NCBI RefSeq assembly: GCF_030730875.1
Contig: NZ_JAVAMA010000004.1
Location: 62,001-126,000 of the forward strand
Length of the DNA stretch: 64,000 nt
From: Sphingomonas sp. DG1-23
GTDB taxonomy: Bacteria; Pseudomonadota; Alphaproteobacteria; Sphingomonadales; Sphingomonadaceae
Direction: 5' to 3'
How positions within the stretch are numbered: the first letter of the stretch is position 1; each line of letters starts with the position of its first letter. Of this stretch, positions 9,011-18,161 are shown in pieces. A program made the translations under genes and the position numbers. The notes beneath the pieces are model-generated. The model did not search any database, was not told where the DNA came from, and was given only the letters and a program-made list of their open reading frames with translations.

Positions 9011-10654
9011 ATGAGTCGCGGCGGTACCAAGTCGCTCATGCGGCGTGCTTATTTCCTCGCAAGCGGTTCGAGCCGGCTTTTGCGCGCCGGAGGCGTGCTG
9101 CTGGCGGGTGCCGCGGCGATGGCGCTCGCGGCGTTCGGATATCCGGCGCTCGCCTGCGCGGCGGGGACGGGCGCGGCGCTGGGCATGGCGGTGACGACGC
9201 ATCGGCGTGCTTCGGCGGCGGCGGCACGGCTGGCAGCGTTGGCGCGGATCGAGGCGGGACTCTCGCCCTGGCAAACGTTGCGGCGGGCGATCGACCTTCT
9301 CGAAGATCGCATCCGCAGTACCGAGGAGCGGCACGAGCAGCGTCACGCGCTCACCGGTCTGCCCACCCGCGAGCCTTTGCTGGCGCGGATGGAAAGCGAA
9401 GGCGCGGGGACGCTCGGGCTGATCGCACTCGACGATTTCGACCGGCTTTGCGCGTTCGATCCCGGGCTGGCCGATCGCGCGCTCAAGCGCTTTGCCGGGC
9501 GGATCGCCAGGATGGTCGGCGACGCGCGAATGGTCGCACATGTCGATCGCTCGCATTTCGCCTTGTGGTTCGACGCCGGCGTATCGAGCGAGGGGGCCGA
9601 ACGCCAGCTGATCGCGATCAGCTATGCGCTGGGCGACGTGATGCACGAGGACGGCCGCGAACTGGTGCCCGAGGTCCGAGTGCACCATGCCGCCTGGTCG
9701 GCGCCGCTAGAGGCCGCGCCGGCGATGCTCGCGCGAGTGCTCGCGGCCTGCGCGGCGGGTCCCGAAGGGCCGTTGCAGGTCCAGCGAATCGACGCGCATT
9801 CGGCCGCCGCCGAACGCGACCGCTATGCGCTGGAACAGGATCTGCGCGGCGCGCTGAACAATGGCGAGTTCGAGCTCCGCTATCAGCCACAGGTCGATGC
9901 GGCGAGCGGCCGGGTAATCGGCGCCGAGGCGTTGCTGCGCTGGCACAGCCGGTCGCGCGGGATGGTTTCGCCAAGCCTGTTCATTCCGGTGCTCGAGAGC
10001 GCGGGGATGATCGAGGAAGCCGGGCTCTGGGTGCTCAACGCGGCGTGCCGCGAGGCGCGCACCTGGCATCGGCCGGGGCAGGGGCCGCTGACCGTCGCGG
10101 TCAACGTCTCGGCGCACCAGCTCGACCGGCCCGACATCCACACCTTGATCAAGCGCACCCTCGAACGGCATTCGCTGCCCGCCGGATTGCTCGAGATCGA
10201 GCTCACCGAGAGCGCGGCGGCGGCGGATGTCGGCCGCGCCGAGCGCCTGTTCGAGGCGCTGCACGGGCTGGGCATCCATATCGCGATCGACGATTTCGGC
10301 ACCGGTTTCTCGAGCCTTTCGGCGCTCCGCGTGCTCGCCTTTGACAAGATCAAGATCGATCGCCAGTTCGTCACCGAAGTCGAGCGCCGGCGCGACAGTC
10401 AGGCGATCTGCCAGAGCATCATCGCGCTCGCGCGCGGGCTCGGGATCCGGGTGCTCGCCGAAGGCGTCGAGCGGCAGGAGGAATATCTGTGGCTGCGCCG
10501 TCACGGCTGTTCCGAATTCCAGGGCTATTATTTCTCGCCGCCGCTGGGCGGTACCGAATTCCAATCTTTCGTCCGCAATCCCGCGCTTCGCGACCGGCTC
10601 GTGCTCGATGCGCGGCAGGTCCAGACCGCTCTCTCCCAAAGGCTCGCCCGATGA
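9011..10654 (+). CDS. Membrane GGDEF-EAL protein, probable c-di-GMP phosphodiesterase
   Basis: 547 residues. Two hydrophobic stretches near the N-terminus (about 15-65) anchor it in the membrane. A GGDEF-type domain follows (about 105-260), but the signature loop reads HVDRSHF instead of GGDEF, so cyclase activity is unlikely. The EAL domain (about 275-530) keeps the catalytic set: EALLRW, NVSAHQ, EIELTES, IDDFGTGFSS, KIDRQF, and LAEGVE with a C-terminal EFQGYYFSPPL. It should therefore hydrolyse c-di-GMP to pGpG. Its stop overlaps the lipoprotein start (ATGA), coupling it to the downstream phosphorylation module. A second ATG lies at 9038. Confidence 0.88.
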   Translation: MSRGGTKSLMRRAYFLASGSSRLLRAGGVLLAGAAAMALAAFGYPALACAAGTGAALGMAVTTHRRASAAAARLAALARIEAGLSPWQTLRRAIDLLEDRIRSTEERHEQRHALTGLPTREPLLARMESEGAGTLGLIALDDFDRLCAFDPGLADRALKRFAGRIARMVGDARMVAHVDRSHFALWFDAGVSSEGAERQLIAISYALGDVMHEDGRELVPEVRVHHAAWSAPLEAAPAMLARVLAACAAGPEGPLQVQRIDAHSAAAERDRYALEQDLRGALNNGEFELRYQPQVDAASGRVIGAEALLRWHSRSRGMVSPSLFIPVLESAGMIEEAGLWVLNAACREARTWHRPGQGPLTVAVNVSAHQLDRPDIHTLIKRTLERHSLPAGLLEIELTESAAAADVGRAERLFEALHGLGIHIAIDDFGTGFSSLSALRVLAFDKIKIDRQFVTEVERRRDSQAICQSIIALARGLGIRVLAEGVERQEEYLWLRRHGCSEFQGYYFSPPLGGTEFQSFVRNPALRDRLVLDARQVQTALSQRLAR

Positions 10655-11376
10655 ATCACCGATCGCTCCTGCGTCTCGCGGCGTTCGCCAGCCTCGCCGC
10701 GCTCGCCGCCTGCGCGAAGGGGCCGGCGCCGCAACCGGTCGCCGCGCCGGCGCCGCTGGCCGAGAGCGAGATCGAGGCCGTGCAGGCGCTGCTGATGCAG
10801 GGGGACCGCAAGGGCGCGGAGAAAAGCCTCAAGCCTTTGCTCAAGCGCGCGCCGATGCACCCGAAGCTGCAATTGCTGCGCGATTCGATCGCGGGCGATC
10901 CCAAGGAGCTGCTCGGGCCGACCAATTACCCCTATACGGTGCGTGCCGGCGAGACGATCGAGCAACTGGCCGAACGGCTGCTCGGCAACCGGCTCAAGGC
11001 CTATCAACTCGCGCGCTATAACGATCTCGCCAATCCCTCGGCGCTCGCCGCGGGGACTATCCTGCGCATTCCGGGATCGCCGCCGCGGCCGAGGCCGCAG
11101 CCGGCCCCGGAGCGTCCGTCGCGTCCCGCTCCCGCCGCGCCCCGCCCAAAGGCCGTCGCACCGACGCCGGCACCAGCACCCGCGAAGCCCGTCGCCAATC
11201 CGGCGGCGGCGCAGCGCGCGCGCTCGGCGGGGCTGGCGGCGCTCAATCGCGGTGCGGTCAGGCAGGCAGTGGGGCTGCTCCAGCGCGCGCATGCGCTCGA
11301 TCCGGGCAATGCGGTGATCCTGCGCGACTTGCAGCGCGCGCAGCGGATCGCGGCGACGGTGCGCGCCCGCCAATAG
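10651..11376 (+). CDS. LysM-domain lipoprotein with tetratricopeptide-like segments
   Basis: 241 residues. A lipobox LAAC gives the mature lipoprotein Cys near residue 21. An N-terminal helical repeat (about 40-85), a LysM domain (about 90-140, YTVRAGETIEQLAERLLGN), a Pro/Ala-rich linker (140-190) and a C-terminal TPR-like segment follow. LysM binds peptidoglycan, so this is probably a periplasmic anchor or sensor. The ATG overlaps the preceding stop by 4 bases, and a 58-base gap separates it from the kinase gene. Confidence 0.8.
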   Translation: MNHRSLLRLAAFASLAALAACAKGPAPQPVAAPAPLAESEIEAVQALLMQGDRKGAEKSLKPLLKRAPMHPKLQLLRDSIAGDPKELLGPTNYPYTVRAGETIEQLAERLLGNRLKAYQLARYNDLANPSALAAGTILRIPGSPPRPRPQPAPERPSRPAPAAPRPKAVAPTPAPAPAKPVANPAAAQRARSAGLAALNRGAVRQAVGLLQRAHALDPGNAVILRDLQRAQRIAATVRARQ

Positions 11377-11434
11377 GAAGAAATCCTTAAGTCTCCGACG
11401 CTAAACCCGATTCCGGGGCGGGCCGGAAGGCGTT

Positions 11435-13096
11435 ATGGACAAGCTAGGCCGTTACAGAATTGAAGCGCGGATCGGCGAAGGCGCGATGGCGGACGTGTTT
11501 CGCGCGCACGATCCGGATATCGGCCGAATCGTCGCGATCAAGGCGCTCAAGCCCGATTATCGCCGCGACCCGGAGCTCGGCGCGCGCTTCCTGCGCGAGG
11601 CGCGGGCGGCGGGGGCGCTCAATCATCCCAACATCGCGACGATCTACGATGTCGGCGAGGCCGACGGCGTTCCCTATATCGCGATGGAGCTGATCGACGG
11701 GCGGCCGCTCGACATGGTGCTGCAGGCGCAGGGCCGGATGCCGTTCGAGCGCGTGCTCGCGCTCGGCGCGCAACTCGCCGATGCACTCGCCTGGGCGCAT
11801 GCGCAGGGCGTCGTCCACCGCGACGTGAAGCCTTCGAACATCCTGCTCTCGTCGGACGGCAAGACCGCGAAGCTGCTCGACTTCGGCGTGGCGCGGATCG
11901 CCGAGAGCGACGGCCAATTGGCGCGCACCCAGGCGGGTCAGATGATCGGCACGCCCCGCTACATGAGCCCCGAACAGGCGCTGGGGCTGCCAGTCGATGC
12001 GCGCTCGGACCTCTTTTCGCTCGGTGCGGTGCTCTACGAGATGGTCACCGGCAAGACCGCGTTCGACGCCAGCGGGCTCGCCACGCTGGCGCTGCAGATC
12101 GCGCAGGAGAAGGTGAGCCCAATCGAGCGTTCGGCCGCCGATTGCCCTCCCGGCCTGCGCCAGATCGTCGAGAAATTGCTGGCGAAGAAGCCCGATCAGC
12201 GCTTCGCCGACGGCGCGCAGCTCCTGCAGGCGCTCCGGCGCGAAACCAGCGCACTGAGTGCCGAGGATGCCGTGGCGCGCCGCGGGCTGTCGCTCCGGGT
12301 CAAGCTGCCGCTGGCGCTAGTGAGCATCACCTTGATCGCCTTGCTGCTCAGCATTTCGGCCATCCTGACCCGCCAGCAACGCGCGCTCGAGCATATGGCG
12401 ATCGCCTCGGGCGAGACGATCGCGACCTTCGTCACCAAGAATGCCGCGGTTCTGCTCGCCGACAATGCCGGCCTGCCGCCCGAGCAGCAGGATTGGGCGC
12501 CGCTCCAGGCTTTCGTCACCGCCGCCAGCCAGGATGGCGGGGTGCGCGGCATCGTCGTGATGGATGCCGGCGGCACGATCCGCGCGGCGAGCGACGGCCG
12601 GCGCGTCGGCCAGCGTTATGCGTCGCACAGCGGCGAGCCGCGGCTGAGCGCGGCCGGCGAGCTCGTCGTGACCAATGCGGCGGACGGCAAAGGCGGCGCG
12701 CTGCGCTTCGTCCGGCCGATCCGCTATGCCGGCGCCGATTTCGGTTCGGTCGACATCCTGCTGCCGCGGACCTCGCTCGATGCGGCGATGGCGAATGCGC
12801 GGACGCTGATGATCGTACTGGCTTCGATCATCATGCTCGTCGTGCTGGCGATCGGCTATATGAGCGGGGCGATGGTGGTGCGGCCGCTGCGCCGGCTCCA
12901 GCAGAGCTTCGACGAAGCTCGCGAGCAAGGCTTTGCGCTGCGCATCTCGCATCGCCGCCGCGACGAGATCGGCGCCTTGTTCGACGGCTTCAACCGGCTC
13001 GCCGCCGAGATCGAGCCGCGGCTGCACGGCAAGCCGGCCGAGGCGCCCGCGCTCGATGCGACCTGCATCCAGATAGCCCCGAAGCGCGCCGCATAA
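11435..13096 (+). CDS. Membrane Ser/Thr protein kinase with periplasmic sensor and C-terminal HAMP
   Basis: 553 residues. The Hanks-type kinase domain (8-265) has the Gly loop IGEGAMADVF, the VAIKAL lysine, HRDVKPSN (about 127), DFG, and GTPRYMSPEQ. A membrane segment (about 289-310), a periplasmic sensor region (about 311-455), a second membrane segment (457-480) and a HAMP domain (about 485-530) follow. Ending in HAMP after an N-terminal kinase is an unusual order. With the FHA and PP2C genes behind it, this resembles the PpkA/Fha/PppA threonine-phosphorylation pathway that controls type VI secretion, but no secretion genes are in the window. Confidence 0.9.
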   Translation: MDKLGRYRIEARIGEGAMADVFRAHDPDIGRIVAIKALKPDYRRDPELGARFLREARAAGALNHPNIATIYDVGEADGVPYIAMELIDGRPLDMVLQAQGRMPFERVLALGAQLADALAWAHAQGVVHRDVKPSNILLSSDGKTAKLLDFGVARIAESDGQLARTQAGQMIGTPRYMSPEQALGLPVDARSDLFSLGAVLYEMVTGKTAFDASGLATLALQIAQEKVSPIERSAADCPPGLRQIVEKLLAKKPDQRFADGAQLLQALRRETSALSAEDAVARRGLSLRVKLPLALVSITLIALLLSISAILTRQQRALEHMAIASGETIATFVTKNAAVLLADNAGLPPEQQDWAPLQAFVTAASQDGGVRGIVVMDAGGTIRAASDGRRVGQRYASHSGEPRLSAAGELVVTNAADGKGGALRFVRPIRYAGADFGSVDILLPRTSLDAAMANARTLMIVLASIIMLVVLAIGYMSGAMVVRPLRRLQQSFDEAREQGFALRISHRRRDEIGALFDGFNRLAAEIEPRLHGKPAEAPALDATCIQIAPKRAA

Positions 13097-13098
13097 CC

Positions 13099-14091
13099 AT
13101 GTACATGCTCCAGCTCTTCGACATGGACGATTCGGTCCAGCCGATCGACGCACGGCTGCTGCGCGACGGCGTGATCAGCATCGGCCGCGACACGAGATGC
13201 GACTGGCCGATCGCCGATCCCGACCGCGCGCTGTCACGCGAGCATTGCGAAGTCGCTACCTCGCCCGACGGGCTGATCGTCCGCCCGATCGGTACCAATG
13301 GCGTGTTCGACGATGCGACCGGCGACCGGCTTCCCGATCTGGTCGACGTGCCGGTAGGCGTCCCGTTCACGCTGCGCATGGGACGCTTCCGCATCGCCGC
13401 GACGCACGCGCCGCTCGACGACGAGGTCACCGATACCGCACGGACGATGGTGCTGACGCCGCCGCTGGGAGCCTCGACGACGATCCCGACCGATTGGGTC
13501 GATGCCCAGCCGATCGCAGCGACGAATGGCGAGTCGTTGCTCGAGGCATTTTGCCGCGGCGCCGGGCTCGACGCGTCTTTGCTGTCGAGCGAGGAGCCGG
13601 TCGAAGTGATGGAACGCGCCGGGGCGGTCTATCGCCAGATGGTGCTCGGTATCGCCGATCTGATGGTCGAGCGCGACCGGGCGCGTGGGCGCTACAACCT
13701 CACCCGCACGACGATCGGCGGCTCGGGCAACAACCCGTTCAAATGGGCACCGACGCAGCGGCTCGCGATCGACCTGCTGCTTTCGGGCGTCGGCGGCTTC
13801 CTGTCGGGGCCGGCAGCGATCAGCAGTTCGCTGCAGGACGTGAAGCGACATCTGATCGCGACCTTTGCCGGGCTGCAGGCGTCGCTCCGCCAGGCCGTGA
13901 CGACGTTCGATCCGAAGGCAATCGACAGCGCGGTTTCGGCCAAGGCGTCGCTGCTCAAGAGCCGTCAGGCGCTGCAGGCGGCCGAGATCGAAGCACGGCA
14001 CCAGGATTTGTTGCGCCAGCTCGACGGCGAGGAGGGAACGCTCGATCGCGCTTTCGTCCAGGCCTATGCCGCCGCCGAGCACGACAAGTGA
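13099..14091 (+). CDS. FHA-domain protein of the type VI secretion TagH/Fha type
   Basis: 330 residues. The FHA domain is N-terminal (about 20-95): GVISIGRDTRCDWPI, LSREHCEV and GTNGVFDD are the phosphothreonine-binding landmarks. The C-terminal region (about 180-320), with NPFKWAPTQRLAIDLLL, GFLSGPAAISSSLQDVKRH and TTFDPKAID, matches the C-terminal domain of FHA proteins linked to type VI secretion. It should bind a phosphorylated Thr made by the adjacent kinase. The kinase stop is 3 bases upstream; a second Met (13105) is possible. Its stop overlaps the next start (GTGA). Confidence 0.85.
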   Translation: MYMLQLFDMDDSVQPIDARLLRDGVISIGRDTRCDWPIADPDRALSREHCEVATSPDGLIVRPIGTNGVFDDATGDRLPDLVDVPVGVPFTLRMGRFRIAATHAPLDDEVTDTARTMVLTPPLGASTTIPTDWVDAQPIAATNGESLLEAFCRGAGLDASLLSSEEPVEVMERAGAVYRQMVLGIADLMVERDRARGRYNLTRTTIGGSGNNPFKWAPTQRLAIDLLLSGVGGFLSGPAAISSSLQDVKRHLIATFAGLQASLRQAVTTFDPKAIDSAVSAKASLLKSRQALQAAEIEARHQDLLRQLDGEEGTLDRAFVQAYAAAEHDK

Positions 14092-14837
14092 GCGGCGCGC
14101 TGGCAACCGCGGGCCCGGATTTTCCCTTGGCCTGTCGCTCGCTGTCGCGCAGCCATGTCGGGCGGGTGCGCAAGGTCAACGAGGACCGGATTCTCGACCG
14201 TCCCGACCGCGCGCTCTGGGCGGTGGCCGACGGCATGGGCGGGCATCGCGGCGGCGACATTGCCGCCGAGCTCGCCATTGCGGCGCTGCGCGGGCTCGCC
14301 GACGATCCGGCGGACATCACAGCGGCCGCGATCCGCGACGCGCTTCAGCGCGCCAATGCCGAGATCCTCGAGCGCGGGGCGGCTGCAGGCGGGGTGATCG
14401 GCTCGACCATGGTCGTCCTGCACATCGCCGACGGGATGGCGCATCTGTTCTGGGCAGGCGACAGCCGGGCCTATCGGGCGGAGCATGGCGCGTGGTACCA
14501 GCTGACCCGCGACCACAGCTTCGTCCAGGAGCTGATCGACGAGGGGCTCATCGCCAGCGGCGATGCGGCGCACCATCCCCGCGCCCATGTCATCACCCGC
14601 GCGCTCGGCGTCGATGCCGAGGTGGAGCTGGAATGCGCCGCGCTGCCGATTCTCGGCGACGAGATCTTTCTGCTCTGTTCGGACGGGCTCAGCCGTTCGC
14701 TCGGTGCCGAGACGCCGCCCGACCTTGCCGAACTCGACGCACGTGTAGCCGATGCGTTGCTCGAAGCGGCGCTCATCAATGACGGTAGCGATAACATCAG
14801 TTTCGTACTGATTTCCGCAGACGGTGCCGCAGGTTAG
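14088..14837 (+). CDS. PP2C-family Ser/Thr phosphatase
   Basis: 249 residues from a GTG start that overlaps the FHA gene stop. PP2C motifs are complete: NEDR near residue 30, WAVADGMGGHRGG (about 44-56) with the metal-binding Asp, WAGDSRAY (about 124), LLCSDGLSRS (about 197) and NDGSDNISFVL near the end. It should reverse the phosphorylation made by the membrane kinase two genes upstream. Soluble; no signal peptide or membrane segment. Last gene of the five-gene run. Confidence 0.92.
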   Translation: MSGALATAGPDFPLACRSLSRSHVGRVRKVNEDRILDRPDRALWAVADGMGGHRGGDIAAELAIAALRGLADDPADITAAAIRDALQRANAEILERGAAAGGVIGSTMVVLHIADGMAHLFWAGDSRAYRAEHGAWYQLTRDHSFVQELIDEGLIASGDAAHHPRAHVITRALGVDAEVELECAALPILGDEIFLLCSDGLSRSLGAETPPDLAELDARVADALLEAALINDGSDNISFVLISADGAAG

Positions 14838-14892
14838 CATCGACTAGAATAGTCTGATCATTGCGAAATTGCGCAACGCCGCCAAATTTGCG

Positions 14893-14969
14893 TTGACTTC
14901 CAAATTTCATTTCGTAGGCTATCATACCAGCATGTGAAACGCATGCGTTCAAAAATGATAGCGCTACCA
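14893..14969 (+). promoter_or_regulatory. Promoter/operator region of the receptor gene with two palindromes
   Basis: Two palindromes lie 100-130 bases upstream of the receptor start. One is centred in TGAAACGCATGCGTTCA (14935-14951, 12-bp perfect core). The second is TGATAGCGCTACCA (14956-14969), very close to the TGGTAGCGCTACCA sites used by LacI/GalR-family sugar repressors in Caulobacter. A TTGACT at 14893 with TAGGCT 16 bases later is a possible promoter. The arrangement suggests repression until a plant-polysaccharide sugar appears. The regulator gene is not in the window. Confidence 0.6.
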
Positions 14970-15067
14970 TAAATTGGAGCGCGGCTGGCGGCTTCGAGGC
15001 GGGAAAACCTGCCGGACCGCCGGTTCAAACCCGCCTCGACCGAGGTGGTGATGGAGGGGACGACGTT

Positions 15068-18000
15068 ATGAGGCATCCACACATCCGTCCGCGTCTGCTT
15101 TCGGGCGCGGCATTGCTCGCATTCGGCCTGTTGCAAGCCGCGCCGGCGCTGTCGCAAACCGCCGCGCAGCCCGCGGAGCAGGATCAAGCGGCGGGCGATG
15201 CGGCCGCCGGGCAGGAAGGCGACATCGTCGTCACCGGCTCGCGCATCGCGCGCAACGGCTTCGATGCCTCGACTCCGGTCAATGTCGTCGGCTCGGAAGA
15301 CATCAAGCTTTCGGGCAATCTCAACATCGAGAAGACGCTCGCCCAATTGCCGCAGACAATCGGCTCGCAGCTCGGCAGCGCGACGTCGAACACCGTGCCC
15401 GGCGGCTTCGCCGACGTGAATCTTCGCGGCTTCGGCGCGACGCGCAATCTCGTGCTGGTCAATGGCCGGCGCTACGCGATCTATGGCCCCGAACAGGTCG
15501 TCGACCTCAACACCATTCCCTCGACCCTGATCGAGCGGACCGAGATCGTCACCGGCGGCTCGTCGGCGGTCTATGGCTCGGACGCGATCACCGGGGTGGT
15601 CAACTTCATCACTCGCGACGACTTCCAGGGCGCCGAGACGCGGATGCAGCTCAACCTGGATTATCCGACGGGCACGCCGGTCTACAATGTTGATCTGACC
15701 GCAGGCACCAACTTCGCCGGCGGGCGCGGCAATATCGTCGTCTCGGCCAATTATCTGATGCGCAACAGCATAACCCGCGGCGAGCGCGGCGATTTCGCGT
15801 TCGAATCGCTGTCGGACGGCTGCACCGTTCCCGGTTCGGGCGGGCGCGACACTTCGGGCACGCCGTTCGCGGTGCCGGGCGGCCAGACCTGCACCAGCGC
15901 GGGCGGCGAGCTCGGCTTCCTCGCCGGCGGATCGGGAGACATTCCCAATGGCCGCTTCTCGGGCATTCCGGCTGCGGGCGGCGCCAACGCCGCGCTCAAT
16001 GCAGCCTATGCCGCGGCGGGGCTGGGCGGGCTCGGGTCGCGCGGCTTCACCTTCAACAGCGCCGGCAGCGCGGCGCGGCCGGCGATCACCCCGCAGGACG
16101 ATTTCAACCTCGGCCCCGACAATTATTTGATCCAGCCGCAGGAGCGCTGGATGGTCAACAGCTTCGGCCATTACGACCTGACCGACAGCATCACTGCCTA
16201 TATGGAGCTGCATTACTCGCGCAACAAAGTCGCGGCGCGGCTGGCGCCGACCAATGTCGGCTCGCCGACCCTGTTCAACGTCAACAATCCCTATCTGACG
16301 CCGCAGCTGCAGGAAGTGTTCCGCCAACTCGACCTTGCCGAGACCGGCACGATCACGGTGACCAGCGGCACGGCCACGCGCACCACGGTGGCGGGCGACG
16401 GGCTCGCATTGATCACCGCGGGCCGCCGCTATGTCGAGGTCGGCCCGCGCAAGGCGACCGAGACCCGCAACGTCTATCGCGGCGCATGGGGCATTCGCGG
16501 CGACCTGGGCAGCGTCTCGGACAATGTGTTGAGCAACCTCAAGTTCGACGTCTATTACACCCATTCGCGCAGCGAGAACGAGCTGCTGCTCCAGAACGCG
16601 CTGTCGCGCAGCCGGCTGCAGGCTTCGTTGCTGTCGGCCGGCGGCGCTGCGCCGGTGTGCAACATCTTCGGCCAGAACATCTCGCAGGCGTGCATCAGCG
16701 CGATCGCGATCAGCGCGACCAACCGCACCGTCGCGACCCAGCAGGTCGCGCAAGCCAGCCTGACCGGCGATCTGGTCAAGCTGCCGGCGGGGCCGCTCGG
16801 CTTCTCGGTCGGCGGCGAATGGCGCAAGACCAGCGCGACCTTCACCCCGGACGCCTATCTCTCCTCGGGCGACGTCGCCGGGTTCAATCCGGGGCTGCCG
16901 ACCCGAGGCAGCGTCACGGTCAAGGAAGCGTTCGGCGAAGTGCGGGTGCCGCTGATCCACGACACGCCGCTGATCGACAGCCTCGTCGCCAATGGCGCCT
17001 TCCGCTACTCCGATTACAGCCTCGACGGGATCGGCGGGGTGTGGACCTATCTCGGCGGGCTCGACTGGAAGGTGAGCCCCGACATCGCCTTTCGCGGCCA
17101 ATATCAGCGGGCGATCCGCGCGCCGAACGTCGGCGAATTGTTCGGCGGCACGACCCGGGTGGTCAGCGTCGCGACCGATCCGTGTTCGAGCCGCGCGCCC
17201 GCCGCGCAACAGACCGAGGCGGTCCGCGCGGTGTGCATCGCAACCGGCGTGCCGGCGGGACAGGTGTTCGGCGCCGGGGTGCAGCCCAACACGATCTTCC
17301 CCGCCGATTTCGGCGGCAACCCGAACCTCGGCGCCGAGAAGTCCGACACCTGGACCCTCGGCGTGGTGATCACGCCGCGGTTCGCGCCGCGGCTCTATAT
17401 CAGCGTCGATTATTTCAACATCACGCTGAAGGGCGCGATCGCCGCGCTGGGCGGCGGACTGCAGAACACGCTCAACCTCTGCTACAACGTGCTGCAGGAC
17501 GCGGGCAGCGAGTTCTGCCAGGCGATCAACCGCAGCCCGACCACCGGCGAGATCAACGACCCCTATGTCGCGCAGATCCGCAACGCCAATACCGGAGCGC
17601 TCAGGACCTCGGGAATCGATTTCGCCGCGCGCTATCACTTCGATGTCGGCTTCAATCCGTTCGGCGGGACCAGCTCGTTCGACATCGGGACCAACGTCAC
17701 CTATCTGCATGACTTCACTTCGACTCCGGTCGAGGCGTTCCCGAACATCAAGAATTACTGCGCGGGATCGTTCGGTCCTACCTGCGGCCAGCCGCTGCCC
17801 AATTGGCGCGGGGTCAGCCGGGTGACGTGGAACATGAACGATCTGAGCCTCAGCCTGCGCCACCGCTATATCGGCAAGGTCACCACCGACCGCTACATCG
17901 TGCCGACCCGGCAGGGCTCGGCTTCGGCGCCTTCGCTGTCGAGCATCGCCTATCCGACGCTCGCCGCGCAGAATTATTTCGACATATCGTTCGATCTCGA

Positions 18001-18154
18001 CGTCAACGACAAGGTCGAGATATTCGGCGGGGTCAACAATATCACCGGCAACATGCCGCCGGTGACGACGCAGGGCCCCAACGCCAATACCTGGTCGGCG
18101 ACCTATGACGTGCTCGGCAGCGAGTTCTTCCTCGGCGCCACCTTCAAATTCTGA
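15068..18154 (+). CDS. Large TonB-dependent outer-membrane receptor
   Basis: 1028 residues: signal peptide (1-31), a TonB-box-like GDIVVTGSRI (about 52-61), the plug domain with VNLRGFGATRNLVLVNGRR, GGSSAVYGSDAITGVVNFITR, then a long beta-barrel ending in the aromatic FFLGATFKF, as expected for barrel insertion. Barrel loops contain several Cys pairs. It imports large substrates with TonB energy. The enzyme downstream and the sugar-repressor-like operators upstream suggest a pectin oligosaccharide as substrate, by inference. The GH28-like gene starts 7 bases after the stop. Confidence 0.92.
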   Translation: MRHPHIRPRLLSGAALLAFGLLQAAPALSQTAAQPAEQDQAAGDAAAGQEGDIVVTGSRIARNGFDASTPVNVVGSEDIKLSGNLNIEKTLAQLPQTIGSQLGSATSNTVPGGFADVNLRGFGATRNLVLVNGRRYAIYGPEQVVDLNTIPSTLIERTEIVTGGSSAVYGSDAITGVVNFITRDDFQGAETRMQLNLDYPTGTPVYNVDLTAGTNFAGGRGNIVVSANYLMRNSITRGERGDFAFESLSDGCTVPGSGGRDTSGTPFAVPGGQTCTSAGGELGFLAGGSGDIPNGRFSGIPAAGGANAALNAAYAAAGLGGLGSRGFTFNSAGSAARPAITPQDDFNLGPDNYLIQPQERWMVNSFGHYDLTDSITAYMELHYSRNKVAARLAPTNVGSPTLFNVNNPYLTPQLQEVFRQLDLAETGTITVTSGTATRTTVAGDGLALITAGRRYVEVGPRKATETRNVYRGAWGIRGDLGSVSDNVLSNLKFDVYYTHSRSENELLLQNALSRSRLQASLLSAGGAAPVCNIFGQNISQACISAIAISATNRTVATQQVAQASLTGDLVKLPAGPLGFSVGGEWRKTSATFTPDAYLSSGDVAGFNPGLPTRGSVTVKEAFGEVRVPLIHDTPLIDSLVANGAFRYSDYSLDGIGGVWTYLGGLDWKVSPDIAFRGQYQRAIRAPNVGELFGGTTRVVSVATDPCSSRAPAAQQTEAVRAVCIATGVPAGQVFGAGVQPNTIFPADFGGNPNLGAEKSDTWTLGVVITPRFAPRLYISVDYFNITLKGAIAALGGGLQNTLNLCYNVLQDAGSEFCQAINRSPTTGEINDPYVAQIRNANTGALRTSGIDFAARYHFDVGFNPFGGTSSFDIGTNVTYLHDFTSTPVEAFPNIKNYCAGSFGPTCGQPLPNWRGVSRVTWNMNDLSLSLRHRYIGKVTTDRYIVPTRQGSASAPSLSSIAYPTLAAQNYFDISFDLDVNDKVEIFGGVNNITGNMPPVTTQGPNANTWSATYDVLGSEFFLGATFKF

Positions 18155-18161
18155 GGGCGCG

